Shown here in pieces: positions 23,701 to 33,741 of a DNA stretch of 64,000 bases. Below the pieces are notes generated by a model. That model was not told the DNA's origin and did no database searches. It saw only the letters and a list, made by a program, of their open reading frames with translations. A program made the translations under genes and the position numbers. The stretch is from Dicaeum eximium (taxonomy: Eukaryota; Chordata; Aves; Passeriformes; Dicaeidae). Numbering within the stretch: position 1 is the stretch's first letter; every line of letters starts with the position of its first letter. The stretch lies in assembly GCA_013396995.1 (NCBI GenBank), contig VWZP01008554.1, forward strand, positions 124,001-188,000, written 5' to 3'.

Positions 23701-26700
23701 GTTATCCCCAGCTTAATGGGGCAAGCCAAAGCCTCTGGCATAAGGAAGGAATCTCTAGGAGATGGGTCTGGGTGTATTGCTGGAAGAGTGGTGATCCTGG
23801 TTAACCTTCCTTGCAATTGCAGGTTTGTTTTTAGCATTGTTGAGGAAGGTGAGGTTACAGTGAGCATTTCTTAGGTGCTGAGGGAAAGATCCTGGAATTT
23901 TTTTTGTAAAGTGGCAACTTGAGAATTAAGGAACCTTGGCATATAGGTAGAAGAAGGGAAATAGGTCAGTTTTAGGCCTGTGAAAGATTAAACAAGTTTA
24001 ACCAAGCTTCCTGTTTCTGGGAGCTGTATAGGGCAATCCCCATGCCTGAAAGCCACATGACTCAGCCTCTCCTACTACTCCAAATCTTGGCCCTGTAACA
24101 AACCCAATGAGCTGTACAAATAACTCCTCCCACCTGAAGCCTCCCCTTATTCCCAGCTATCTCCTTGAATGCTCCCAGCTTCCCAAATCATGACCCTAGC
24201 ATTGTATCTCCCACGTCCTGCACTTCCTTGCTATGCGCTGTAGTTCTTTGTCTCTGGATTCCCAAGTCCATCTTGTTCCTCCATGTTTTATCTGGAAGTC
24301 CCAGTGCTGGCTGAGTTCCTGTGTGAACTGCAGGGAACAGAGCAGAGTTAACTCTGGCTGTTGCTCTTTGCTGCAAGTTACCACATGCCAGCCAGTCTCT
24401 CTCAGGAACTTGAACCTTTGATCTTAAGCTTGATTCATCCCAAGCTGCAGTTTGAACATCCCTGGAATAACATGTACTGGATGCATTGCATCACTTCAGG
24501 GCTTTTATCCAGCTTACAAAGAGCTGTGCTGCAGCTGAAGCTCAGGATAGGCAAGTTTCACAGCCTTAGGAGAGCTTCCAAGCATGGGAGAGTCTGAAGC
24601 AGTCCTAGGCAGATAATTTGTGCTGTTTGGTGTGGTTTTTTTCCAGGTATGATCCAAAGACCAATCAGTGGAGCAGTGATGTGGCTCCCACCAGCACCTG
24701 CAGGACCAGTGTTGGAGTAGCAGTTCTTGGAGGTTACCTCTATGCTGTGGGTGGCCAGGATGGTGTCTCTTGTCTCAACATTGTGGAGAGGTACTTTTCA
24801 ATTACAAAAAAAAAAACCCAAAAAAAGTGGGGCACGGCAAGAAAGAGGGTCTCTGAGAGGGTGCAGTGATGCAGACGATCTGGAGAGGAGATAGAAACTG
24901 TACAAATCTTACAGGGGTTTTTGTCTGGGGGGAATGAAGTCAGTCTTCCTGCCCCTTTGTGAAGATGTCAGCACTTCACTCAGCCCCGGTGTTCATTCTT
25001 TTGCCAGGTATGATCCCAAAGAAAACAAATGGACTCGGGTGGCTTCCATGAGCACCAGGCGCCTGGGAGTGGCAGTGGCTGTGCTGGGAGGCTTCCTCTA
25101 TGCTGTGGGAGGCTCTGATGGAACATCTCCTCTCAATACTGGTATGCCTTTTGCTGTCCCTCAATCCCAGTCACTAATCCCAGTCAGCACTTGTCCTGGT
25201 CCTGGGAGCCCGTCATGTCCCCAGATGGCTGTTAATTATCTTAGTGATCAGTTTGTGGAGTTTTTTCTTCTTTAAATATTATTTTGCCATACAATAACTC
25301 ACTCTCCAGATTTGTAAGCCCCCTATTACCTGGCTGTGTGTCATATTTTTACTTTCTCAGTGCTTCATTTGGCAGTATGTCCTTAATACAAGGCTTTGAT
25401 AGTTTGTGTACGAGTTGCAAGAACTTTTTTTTTTAAAATTCCTGCAGCAGCAATTTTTGCTGTAGGAAGGAAGGTACTAAAGATAAAGCTGCTGCAGGTC
25501 AGTTTGTAGCACTGCCAGCTGTCTTGGTTTGAAAAGATGTGTGTCTGCCAAGGAAGGAGAATGTAAACCCGCTCCCTCCCAATTATTATAATTTTGGAAT
25601 TAAGAGGCTCAGGCAAAGACAGGGGAGTAGGAATAACAGTTCTTTATTAGGGAAAAAATACAAATAAAACATAAAAAAGCAGTAATACAAAACAACACTG
25701 ACAGAACAGGAGCTGACAAGCTGTGACAGGAGCTGACAGCCTGTGGGTCAGGGTGTTGGTGGCAGTCCCATTCAATGGTGGCTGCTCCTCCTGCAGTGAC
25801 TGACGTGGTTCTGCTGGAGCAGTGATCCTGTACAAGGAGGGAGTTTTCCTCTGAAGGTCCAGTGCTGGTGTAGATGGGCCTGGTCTTCCTCTGGGAATGC
25901 AGTGGGGAAAGGCTGCTCCTCTGGGAATGCAGTGGGAAAAGGCTGCTCCTCTGGGAATGCAGTGGGAAAAGGCTGCCTGTGGTGTTCCAATCTCAGATTA
26001 TATCCAGGTAGGAATGCTTGGCTCCTCCCCCTGGGCAGAGCATCTCCCAGTGGGATGATGGAATTTTATCAGCCATGCAGTGACACTCAGTGGCCCATGA
26101 ACAGAGGATATCTCCTGGAGGGAGGATGGGTGGTGGAAGAGATAAGGAAACCTGCCCCACCTGGTTTGAACAGGTGGCCCAATGGACAGAAGATAACTGC
26201 CCCATCTCTAACAGATGGCAATAGGATACAAACCCCTAGACACATCTTTCATTTCCAACCCAAGACACCAGCTCCCTCTCGAGTGAAGATCTGAGTGTGA
26301 TTGATGCTGGAGACAGGAGAGAGACTAGCCAGAGTTCTTGGGAAGAAAAGAGAGAACAAATGTGTTCATGGCATTTTTGGTGCGTGGAACTCAGGTCCAA
26401 AAGTGCCCTGCTGACCAAAGACCTTCCCTTCCTCCACAGTGGAGCGCTACAACCCGCAGGAGAACCGCTGGCACACGATAGCCCCCATGGGCACGCGGAG
26501 GAAGCACCTGGGCTGTGCCGTGTACCAGGACATGATCTACGCCGTGGGAGGCAGGGATGACACCACGGAGCTCAGCAGTGCCGAGAGGTACAACCCACGC
26601 ACCAACCAGTGGTCTCCCGTGGTGGCCATGACGTCCCGGCGCAGCGGCGTGAGTGCGATGCCTTCAGTTCTAGCTCTCGTGTTTTACAGGTTCTCTACTG

Positions 26701-29700
26701 CGTTGGTAAATAGCTCTGAACTTCATAGAAAGTGTCAGCAAGTTCTCCTCACAGTTTAGTCAGACAAAACAATCCTTTTCCAGCCTGAGAACCAAGGACA
26801 CCGTTGCAGCCTCAGGCCCAAAAATTGTAAACAATGGTGAATTGAGGAGAGCAAACTGAGTGGATGAGACTGCATAACCTGAAGCTGTTATTGGACAATT
26901 AACTCCAATAGGGAAATGGACCAAAGCTTATAAAAGTGTGAAAACTCATGACTGGTCGTCCATTTTGGGTGTAGCCATGGCCAGGCTCTTGTGCTGCCCA
27001 AGGTGTATCCTTTTAAGACCTTTAAATAAATCCCTACTTTATTCCTTTAACTGTCCTTAACTGTCTAGCCTCTGTTCCAGATAGCCTCTCTAGGCATCAA
27101 GTGGGGCTTGGTGGGCTCATCCCTGCCACATGTCACCAGGTGGGGACAGCACAGGGTGGAGTGTCAGTCTGCTTGTGGGGAGGGCACAGGGCAGGGTGTC
27201 ATTGTCACTCTTGTTGTGGGGAGAGCACATGGTGAAGTGTCAGTCTTCTCACGAGGCTCTCCTGCTTCTTCTGCATCTTCTACCTCTTTTCTCTGAGGGA
27301 AAAAATTTGCAAAAAGCTCTCTAGCAGGACTAGAGGATGAAGAGATAGCCAAATCATGCCACAGACAGCTGTTTAAGATGGGGAAATGAGTCATTTAAGG
27401 GTGTTTTTAAATATTTTTGGGCCCTTATATGCGGTCAACTAAGCCTGAAGCAGAGGAGCTTTTAGGTGACATAGCTGTACTTGGTATGAGATACCACTAA
27501 AGAACACTATCAAATTAGTACCTGGATCTCTCTGGATGAATTAGGAGGTGAAAACACCCACTTGCTCAGAGGAAAAAGCTGGGAAACTGGGTTAGCACGT
27601 GTTCAGATACATATTCCCAGCAGACTCTCATTGCCTCGAGGCGTGTGTGGGAACAGGGCTCCTGGGCTTTCACTTAGGCTGTTTGCCTCTCCTCACTGAA
27701 TCCTGTGAGTGACAACAAGTTCCCATCATCTGCTGATCATGGTGCTTTCTTGTGAAAAACAGATTACTGCAGTGTTTTCAGTAGTCATTGTGGTTGGGGA
27801 GATGTAAATGATATGGATGTTTATCATTAGATACTGGATTATGTGGTAAAGAGAGGATGAGTTCTATCTGTGTGTTAGTGTTCCAGTGTCTGGTGAGGCA
27901 AGTATGAATCACAGTTTGAGCAACCACTGGTTTTGGAGGCAGAGAACACATATTTATTTCTGTTCTCCAAGCACAGAGTGAGCTGTCCAGCACTGTCCAC
28001 TTTAGTTTCTCATTACACATTGACTTTTTATTAGCTGCTTCTGTATTTGCTTTCTATAGAAACTGCTAAACACATGCAGCTGTATCGGAAACTCCTCTTT
28101 CTCAAAGCCAAAACAGGGACCATTTTACATTGTGTGCCTTCCCTTTTTTCTGTTGTACTCCACGTTTTCCACTGGAAGTGATTGTGTTTTTGATGTTTCA
28201 GTGATTTTGTGCTTCTGCAGAAAGGCTAAATAGAAAGTCTGGAGGCCAAGGTGCTTACAGATGGTCCAAGCCCCAACCTGAGAGGTTTGGGACCACAGGC
28301 TTGCCTGTGGTTCTGCTACTTTAACCAAGTGTTGTGGGCTCTTTCTTGGGGAAGAATTTCAGTTCAGAACATAAGTTTTGTATGAAAAAGGTTTACATTC
28401 TCATGTATCTGTCATCACTCAGATTATTCTACTTGTAGATGGCAATAAGGAGAACCCTCTGCTTTTCCTTCGAGAGATTTTCTATTCTGAGATACATATT
28501 TAACTTTCCATGTTTCATTTTTTAGGGTATTTTATTTGTGCCATGCCCTAAAGAAAAAAACCCCAACCCTCTCCTGCAGACTGCCTTTCACCAACCATGG
28601 TTATTAAATAGTTTTATTAATATTTTCATTTTAACCCTTCTTTTCAGGACATCCAAGCTAAGTGTCTGCTGTCTGATGGCTGTTTTGCAGGTTGGCCTGG
28701 CCGTGGTGAATGGACAGCTGATGGCAGTGGGGGGCTTTGATGGCACCACGTACCTGAAGACCATTGAGGTGTTTGATCCAGATGCTAACACGTGGAGGTA
28801 ACTTGAATTTGTGCAACAATCAAACAGTGAAATCCAGCTGGAGCTGTCCCAGGCAAATTAGGAATGTGGTACACACCATAACAGAGAACTTGTGTGGGGC
28901 AGAACCGTCACAACACTCCCATTCTGGCTTCTTGCCTTGCAAGAATCACATTTTGAAAAATATCCCAGTATACCCCTTCTGTTTATTTTGGGCTGAGTCT
29001 CTCCTGCTTCCCAATAAAAGTGAGTTTGTCCTTAGCAAAAGGAACTCACAACCACCATGTAGAATTTGGTCTCTTCACTTTCTTGCTCTCAAGCTGAGGC
29101 AGTGATTTCTGAATCCTTTTGGAGGAGCTGAAACACTTCAAGCACATGATGTTTTTATATCCCCTTTACATCAGCAAGATTCAGCCACTGGAAGAATCTC
29201 CAAGCTGAGACAAATAATATGAAATTGCTGATCAAAATATATGCTGAGCAGCACAGAAAGAGGAAAAATAGCCTTTCTAGTCATAACTATACTTGAAAAC
29301 AATTGCTTGTGTGTTTATTCCCAAATGTAATTAGCATAAAGTATCAAGCTCCTGTGGCTATTTTTGCTGCTGTGGTAATCTGGCAAGGGTGGGGAATAGA
29401 AAGAAATTAATGTCCTTATTCTTACTAGTGATAGTAATAGTTTAACCCTTCACTGGTAAGAATGGCTGTCATGAGCAGCAGTAGAGGAATTGCACCTGGT
29501 TTGGTGAGCCATGGATCCACAGGATCTTTTGAACTGCTGAGGAAACCAGTTGAGGAGAGAGTAGTACATACATCAGATTCTGTAGTGAAATGGTTTCAGC
29601 TTCTCCCTGTGACAGTCCAGAGTTAGGAGTTACTGCCTGGCAGGCATTCACACAGTTTGGGAGATTATTCAAGGTATTAGTAGCTTGTGGTATTTTTATC

Positions 29701-30466
29701 CACTGAACTCAATATAGGTGACCAGTTTCCATGGTCTTCCCTTTCTTTTGTTTCTTTTGTATCTTGAAGATATTTTTTATTTGTGCAGCTTGACTGAGAA
29801 ATTATTCTGATGCAATTTGGCTTTAACAAAGCTGTTTGGAGAACTTGCTTCTCCTGTTCCTCCCAGCAGACTCCAGTTGCACAGAGGGGAATATACAGCT
29901 GGAATCTGTAGGGCTCTGATATCCCTGTGAAATGCAGACATCATTGCAGTCAACAGATGGTGCTTGGGATGTGTTATATCTTGGTTGGATCAGCTGAATG
30001 TAGGATTTACTTGATAATTAGTTGAATTATGAGGACTAAGCCTAGCCCTGTGTTACCCAAAATGTGGCTTAAGGTCAGCTACAGCCTACAAAGTTTTTTT
30101 CTGTCTTGCACATTACCAGACAGGGAGCAGGAAGTATTTATTTGAGTAACAGAAATTTGGTGTCAAAACAAGCAGCAGTTTCTGTTCTGAGAGAGAAAGG
30201 CATGAGCAAATACAGCTGTTTACTTACAAAGTGCCTAAGATGGGTGCTCCACAACTTCTTCACGGCCCACTTTAAGCAGACATTAATGATGGTAAGATGG
30301 GCTGGTTCAGTCTTTCCCATGGCAGCTGCCAAGGGTTGGTGTCCCCATGGAGGATGTGACCCTGGAATTTTGTCTCCACAGGTTGTACGGCGGGATGAAC
30401 TACCGGCGGCTGGGCGGAGGCGTGGGGGTCATCAAAATGACACACTGTGAATCTCATATATGGTAA
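8745..30466 (+). CDS. KLHL20: KLHL20, BTB-BACK-kelch substrate adaptor of cullin-3 ubiquitin ligase
   Basis: Eleven coding exons: 8745-8767, 15350-15923, 19959-20117, 21177-21271, 22472-22587, 23383-23566, 24647-24790, 25008-25141, 26440-26648, 28691-28797, 30382-30466. All junctions are GT-AG and phases close, giving 609 residues, the length of human KLHL20. The ATG-bearing exon begins at acceptor 8706 and supplies the first 8 residues (MDGKPMRR, the last codon split by the intron; human MEGKPMRR). The BTB domain (about 68-135) and most of the N-terminus lie in the 574-bp exon, the BACK domain (about 170-272) in the next exons, and six kelch repeats (about 319-601, with GG doublets such as YAVGG and MAVGG) in the last six. 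The protein ends THCESHIW. In human, KLHL20 brings substrates such as DAPK1 and PML to CUL3-RBX1 and acts at the trans-Golgi. From memory, only the N-terminal residues and a Phe-to-Tyr in a kelch repeat (GGYLYAVGG) differ visibly from human. Confidence 0.97.
8768..15349 (+). other. KLHL20 intron 1 (after start-codon exon), 6.6 kb
   Basis: Donor GTAAGA, acceptor GCGCTGCAG. AT-rich, non-coding. It contains a perfect inverted repeat at 11361-11404, listed separately. No LINE or LTR is evident to me. Confidence 0.85.
11361..11404. repeat. perfect 15-bp inverted repeat with 14-nt loop
   Basis: Arms AGTTTCACCCTGACT (11361-11375) and AGTCAGGGTGAAACT (11390-11404) are exact reverse complements, separated by 14 bases. 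Two or three further loop-proximal pairs are possible with one G-T wobble. It lies in KLHL20 intron 1. Confidence 0.9.
15924..19958 (+). other. KLHL20 intron 2, 4.0 kb, no feature recognised
   Basis: Donor GTAAGG directly after the FQE codons, acceptor TTTCCCAG. Poly-A and poly-T runs only (for example near 16576 and 17050). No repeat family or RNA gene is recognised. Confidence 0.8.
20118..21176 (+). other. KLHL20 intron 3, no feature recognised
   Basis: Phase-0 intron, donor GTAATC and acceptor GTTTTAG. I see nothing beyond unique sequence. Confidence 0.8.
21272..22471 (+). other. KLHL20 intron 4, no feature recognised
   Basis: Phase-2 intron, donor GTAAAT and acceptor TCTTGCACAG, 1.2 kb. 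Unique sequence with short poly-T runs. Confidence 0.8.
22620..23045 (+). mobile_element. CR1 LINE 3' fragment in KLHL20 intron 5
   Basis: Sense CR1 of the variant with GGGCCAGGAGTTGGACTTTG near 22991 and the terminal tail ATATTCTGATTCTATG near 23027-23042. Earlier blocks (CCCGAGGGAATGGCCTGGAG, GGTTCTTCACCCACAG) are also typical. It fills over half of the 795-bp intron 22588-23382, on the same strand as the gene. Confidence 0.8.
23567..24646 (+). other. KLHL20 intron 6, no feature recognised
   Basis: Phase-2 intron, donor GTAGGT, acceptor TTTTTTCCAG. The next intron (24791-25007) is only 217 bp, is phase 2 as well, and holds an A-rich run near 24808. The exon between them is exactly 144 bp, a one-kelch-repeat unit. 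Confidence 0.8.
25520..26267. mobile_element. solo LTR of an endogenous retrovirus in KLHL20 intron 8 (5-bp TSD)
   Basis: A 748-bp unit starts TGTCTTGG and ends CCAAGACA, a perfect 8-bp terminal inverted repeat with TG...CA ends. It is flanked by the direct repeat CCAGC at 25515-25519 and 26268-26272. There is no gag, pol or env sequence, so this is a solo LTR left by LTR-LTR recombination. A 5-bp duplication fits ERVL or some gammaretrovirus-like groups. AATAAA occurs on the + strand at 25663-25668 and on the - strand at 25643-25648; the latter context looks more like an LTR polyadenylation site, so the element is probably antisense to KLHL20. It contains a 30-bp triplication. Confidence 0.9.
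25887..25976. repeat. 30-bp tandem repeat, three copies, inside the solo LTR
   Basis: Unit TCCTCTGGGAATGCAGTGGG plus about 10 more bases, repeated at 25887, 25917 and 25947 with essentially one base difference. Most likely a replication-slippage expansion within the LTR. Confidence 0.92.
26780..27099 (+). mobile_element. ERV LTR-like unit in KLHL20 intron 9
   Basis: About 320 bp with LTR architecture on the + strand: TATAAAA at 26929-26935, AATAAA at 27025-27030 about 95 bp later, then a T-rich tract and an end GGCATCA near 27099. Ten bases further, TGGTGGGCTCATCC (27109-27122) resembles the start of a tRNA primer-binding site as in gammaretrovirus-like elements. The 5' border and any target duplication could not be found. 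It lies only about 130 bp after the KLHL20 exon ending at 26648, on the same strand. Confidence 0.6.
27140..27250 (+). repeat. imperfect tandem repeat, three copies of about 35-41 bp
   Basis: Three units each beginning GTGGGGA and containing a CACAGGG- or CACATGG-like core then GTGTCA, at about 27140, 27175 and 27216. It follows the LTR-like unit directly and may be a decayed ERV leader region. Confidence 0.7.
27251..28690 (+). other. rest of KLHL20 intron 9, nothing recognised
   Basis: Unique AT-rich sequence leading to a long pyrimidine stretch and acceptor TTTTGCAG at 28690. Confidence 0.7.
28798..30381 (+). other. KLHL20 intron 10, no feature recognised
   Basis: Phase-2 intron of 1.6 kb, donor GTAACT, acceptor TCTCCACAG. 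Unique sequence. Confidence 0.8.
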
Positions 30467-30737
30467 GCTTCCAGAGGGAGGGAGTCCCCTGCCTTCTCAT
30501 TCCTAGAAAAAAACTGAAGAGACTTGTTGACACTGGACCTCTTTGCAGCTCTAGTATGCACGGTCTAGATCCAATGTAACTCTTTGTCGGTGAACTCTTT
30601 CTATGGAATTACAAAAATTGACTTCTGTGAGAGTGTGCCCCACAGGAGACCACATTGTCAGACTCCAGGGAACCACTGGACAAAAGTAGAAGTGTTGCTT
30701 ATGTCCGTATTTTTTCTAAATAGTTCTACATTTTTTG

Positions 30738-30743
30738 AATAAA
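30738..30743 (+). terminator. proximal polyadenylation signal AATAAA of KLHL20
   Basis: Canonical hexamer about 270 bp after the stop codon in a T-rich setting. Confidence 0.55.
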
Positions 30744-31065
30744 CCAAACTGTAACAGTTATTGTAGCGTAAAGGATGCTGATGTAGAGCCTATACACTCT
30801 GTACTGGGAGTCTGGCCAGGAGGAGGGATTCCTGCTTTCCCTCCTGCTGTGGGAGTAGTGGATGTGGCAGCTGTTTGGTGGGCGAAAAAGTGATACAGAA
30901 AACATTGCTTTTGCCTTATTTACAGAGAGCTTCAAAAAAAAGTACTTGACCTGCAAGGTGCCACCTTTGCACAGAAACTTTTCTGTGCACAGAGTATATT
31001 TATTTTTTCATTTGATTTGTATAATGTATTTCCTTTGTATTGCTCACAGCAATGATTCCAGCTTT

Positions 31066-31125
31066 TTATATACATCTGTGTGTGTGCATATATATATGTA
31101 TTTTATATATATATGTATATGTGTG
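31066..31125. repeat. TA/TG-rich simple repeat in KLHL20 3'UTR
   Basis: Alternating stretches of TATATA and TGTGTG over about 60 bp. Confidence 0.8.
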
Positions 31126-31397
31126 AATTGCATTTCGACCAGCTGGTGGTTTGGGCAGGGCTGTGTCCTGCCAGCTGCTGTGGTTCCAGCCCTTGTGGTA
31201 TGATTTGGGGTCTCTTAGAGGACAGGAGAGCTGTGAGGATGGCTGCCCTGAGTATCTTTTCAGAACTGGAACTCTCATCGCTCTACTGAATCAGTGAAGT
31301 GCCCGAAAAGGGTGAGAGGAAAAGGATTTAAAACAATGCCTTTTTACTGTACAAAAGTTCAGCTTTTCTCTCCTCTCCTCTCTCCTGTATGTGAACC

Positions 31398-31960
31398 TGT
31401 GCTGGTTTGAAGGCAAACCAGTGGGAGGAATTAACCCCACACAAATACCTTGTGAGAGATTTCAAGTCAGAGTTACAATTCAATAGAAACATGACAAGAA
31501 ATGCAACAAATACAGAAAGACTGGTTTAAAAACAGTTCCCATTGGTGGTTGGAGTGATGGATGAGGTCTTGTCAAAAGTGCTGGTCTTGTGGAAAGGCCT
31601 GGTCCTTCTTTGGATGGCCAGTGGTGGTGGTTGAGTCCAAGTCCCCAAAGCCCCAGATCATAGACCTTCAAAGTCCAGGCAGGAATGTTGATTCCCTTCT
31701 GCAGGGCAAGGGATTTCCCAATGGAATGATGGAATCCTGTGAGTCATAGGATATTTTGGGGAGTCCTTGATGGCCCATTTGCAGAGATGACCCCCCTTAG
31801 GCTGGGTGTAGTTGTCACTAGGTGAAGACACAGGGAACTTGCACCCAGCCCACAGCTGTTAGGAAGGACCCACCACTTAGAGCTCATCAGGAATAATGCC
31901 AATGAGTGTGGAATAGTTTGGCTACACCCACACTGGTACTTTATCCTGAAACCACTGACA
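31398..31960. mobile_element. solo LTR inserted in KLHL20 3'UTR (5-bp TSD)
   Basis: A 563-bp unit begins TGTGCTGGTTTG and ends GAAACCACTGACA (an imperfect terminal inverted repeat, TG...CA). The direct repeat GAACC flanks it at 31393-31397 and 31961-31965. The internal block from 31675 to about 31790 is similar to 26004-26118 of the intron-8 solo LTR (shared GGAATGATGG-like and TGGCCCAT words), so both belong to related families. No internal viral genes. The terminal repeats have decayed more than in the intron-8 copy. Confidence 0.8.
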
Positions 31961-32776
31961 GAACCTAAATCCACCTAGTTCTAGCTCACTTCTAGAGACC
32001 TTTTTCATCCTGCTGCCTGCTCGGTATCAGTTCTTGTCTGAAGCAGGGTGCAGGTATTGTCTGTTAATTCTGACACCCACTTCTTGTGTTCTTGCTGGAA
32101 GGGCAGACCTGCAGCCAGCTCCTTCCTGCTGGAAAAAAACTCAGACCAGCCTCACCTCTGCTGCCCTCTTGTCTCTGTCTGTAGAATTCCTGACCATGAT
32201 GGATGGTGCCCTCTCTTAGAGTGATTTTTGTGCACTTTTCCTGTGTATGGTTAGAGCAGGGAAAGGTGTGAGGCTCATTTAAGAGTTTGGAGGGGAAGGA
32301 AGGGCTGTTTTCTGGCACTGTGAATAACTGTGAAGTCACCCAGGAGTGGGGAGAGAGCAGGGAAGAACTCAAGACTCAACAGTTCTGTTTTTACTGTAAT
32401 TTCTATTGAGTATGGAAGAATGACCTTTTGCACCTGATCTAACTGTGGACCTTACTAAATTTGATTTTGAAAAGAAGGACTGCAAATTCTTGAGACGAAA
32501 AAGGCAGTGCTGACATCTTAAGTTCCTTAACTTCATGTTTGATTCATGTAACTCAGACTTTGTGCTTGAATATAGTAAAAAATACACTACAGTCATAAAT
32601 GGGACATTAAAACTTTTTTAAAAGCCCCTTTCCCCCTAAAGGTCGGTATTCTTGTGTTTACATATGAAGATGATTTGCACCTTTACAAGGAAAACAAGTA
32701 TTCTGTAAACAAATGTTTACATGTATCATTTATGCTTTTTTCTAGCATGAGTAACTTGTATAAATAGTGCTATCTT

Positions 32777-32782
32777 AATAAA
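32777..32782 (+). terminator. distal polyadenylation signal AATAAA of KLHL20
   Basis: Canonical hexamer followed within 30 bp by a T- and G-rich region (GTTCTTGGTTTGTTC). It is about 2.3 kb after the stop codon and beyond the inserted LTR. Confidence 0.65.
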
Positions 32783-32800
32783 TTTCTTCTATGCTGTTCT

Positions 32801-33614
32801 TGGTTTGTTCTTTGGGGTGGAAGCAGTGGGCGGTGTTTTTCTGTGGTTTATATGAACAAAGATCCTGGAGGGTTTTTTCCCAGATAAATCCCAATAAAAG
32901 AGGCTTAAAACTCTGCTGGTTTTTGTTACCCTCCACATGACTGAGAACCAGCTTTTTCTGGAAGGAAGTATCTGTGCCATCTGGCTAAGTCTTATCTCTG
33001 CCCCCTTAACTGCATTTAACAATGAGCACAACACAAGGAAGAGGTTAAAAGAGGCTATAAGAATTTAGGTTTTTAGAGATTATTTATGGAAATGTGTTGG
33101 AAAGAGCTGAGCATTACATTTAAAACTTAGCCCTGGGTGTAACAGTCCTATTTTCAAACCAAATACAGGTGCCAGTTATTTCCAGACCTTATACTCCTTT
33201 GTCCAGTGCTCTTTTGGCTCCAGGTAGAAAACTTTGTCTGAGATATTTCAAAAAAGGAAACTAAAGCGCCAGAAGTGATAGTTTAAGTAGCTGCTGAGCT
33301 GCCAAGACCTTCAGAAGATCACTTAGCTGCTTTTACCAGGGTAAGAGTTACCAGACTTCAGCCTTAACGTGCAAAACTAATTCGTCTTCAAATAGTAAAG
33401 AATCTGAACCAAGTGTGTATTTCTTTGTTTAATTCAGGAAATAGGTTAGGAACTAGGCATGCAGTTATGTTGTGTTAGGCAGTTTTACACTGGGAAAAGA
33501 AAGGAAACTTGCATCCCTATTTAGGAGAAGATCATAGCACGAATCAGCTCCTAGAGATGCTGCACAAGTGTGACGCAAGAAACTAGACTTGGAATTTTGC
33601 TGCTCATGGAAGCA
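32801..33614. other. intergenic between convergent KLHL20 and CENPL
   Basis: AT-rich sequence with no gene or repeat that I recognise. It separates the KLHL20 distal polyadenylation signal from the candidate CENPL signals. Confidence 0.5.
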
Positions 33615-33741
33615 TTTATTAAGTAACAAGTGGTGGTTTGTTCAGGTAAGCTGTAGTTGGAAATAAGCTCCATGCAAGGATATATTTAATTAGACAGTTG
33701 TGGTCTTTCCTTAAGACAAAAGATGGAAAATATTTTCTTTA
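33615..33741 (-). terminator. candidate CENPL polyadenylation signals (- strand)
   Basis: TTTATT (AATAAA on the - strand) occurs at 33615-33620 and about 33736-33741, roughly 0.85-0.95 kb after the CENPL stop codon. Either could end the transcript; the 3'UTR would be 34574 down to about 33.6 kb. Confidence 0.4.

Larger units (their letters stand above)
30467..32800 (+). other. KLHL20 3'UTR with an inserted LTR
   Basis: Follows the TAA at 30464-30466. Two AATAAA signals are visible, 30738-30743 (proximal) and 32777-32782 (distal, followed by a T/GT-rich stretch as expected downstream of a cleavage site). A TA-rich simple repeat and a solo LTR lie between them. Both ends appear usable; which is used cannot be told from sequence. 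Confidence 0.65.

Noticed and set aside
25520..31960. The two solo LTRs as the two ends of one provirus
   Set aside because: Each has its own, different 5-bp target duplication, and KLHL20 exons lie between them.
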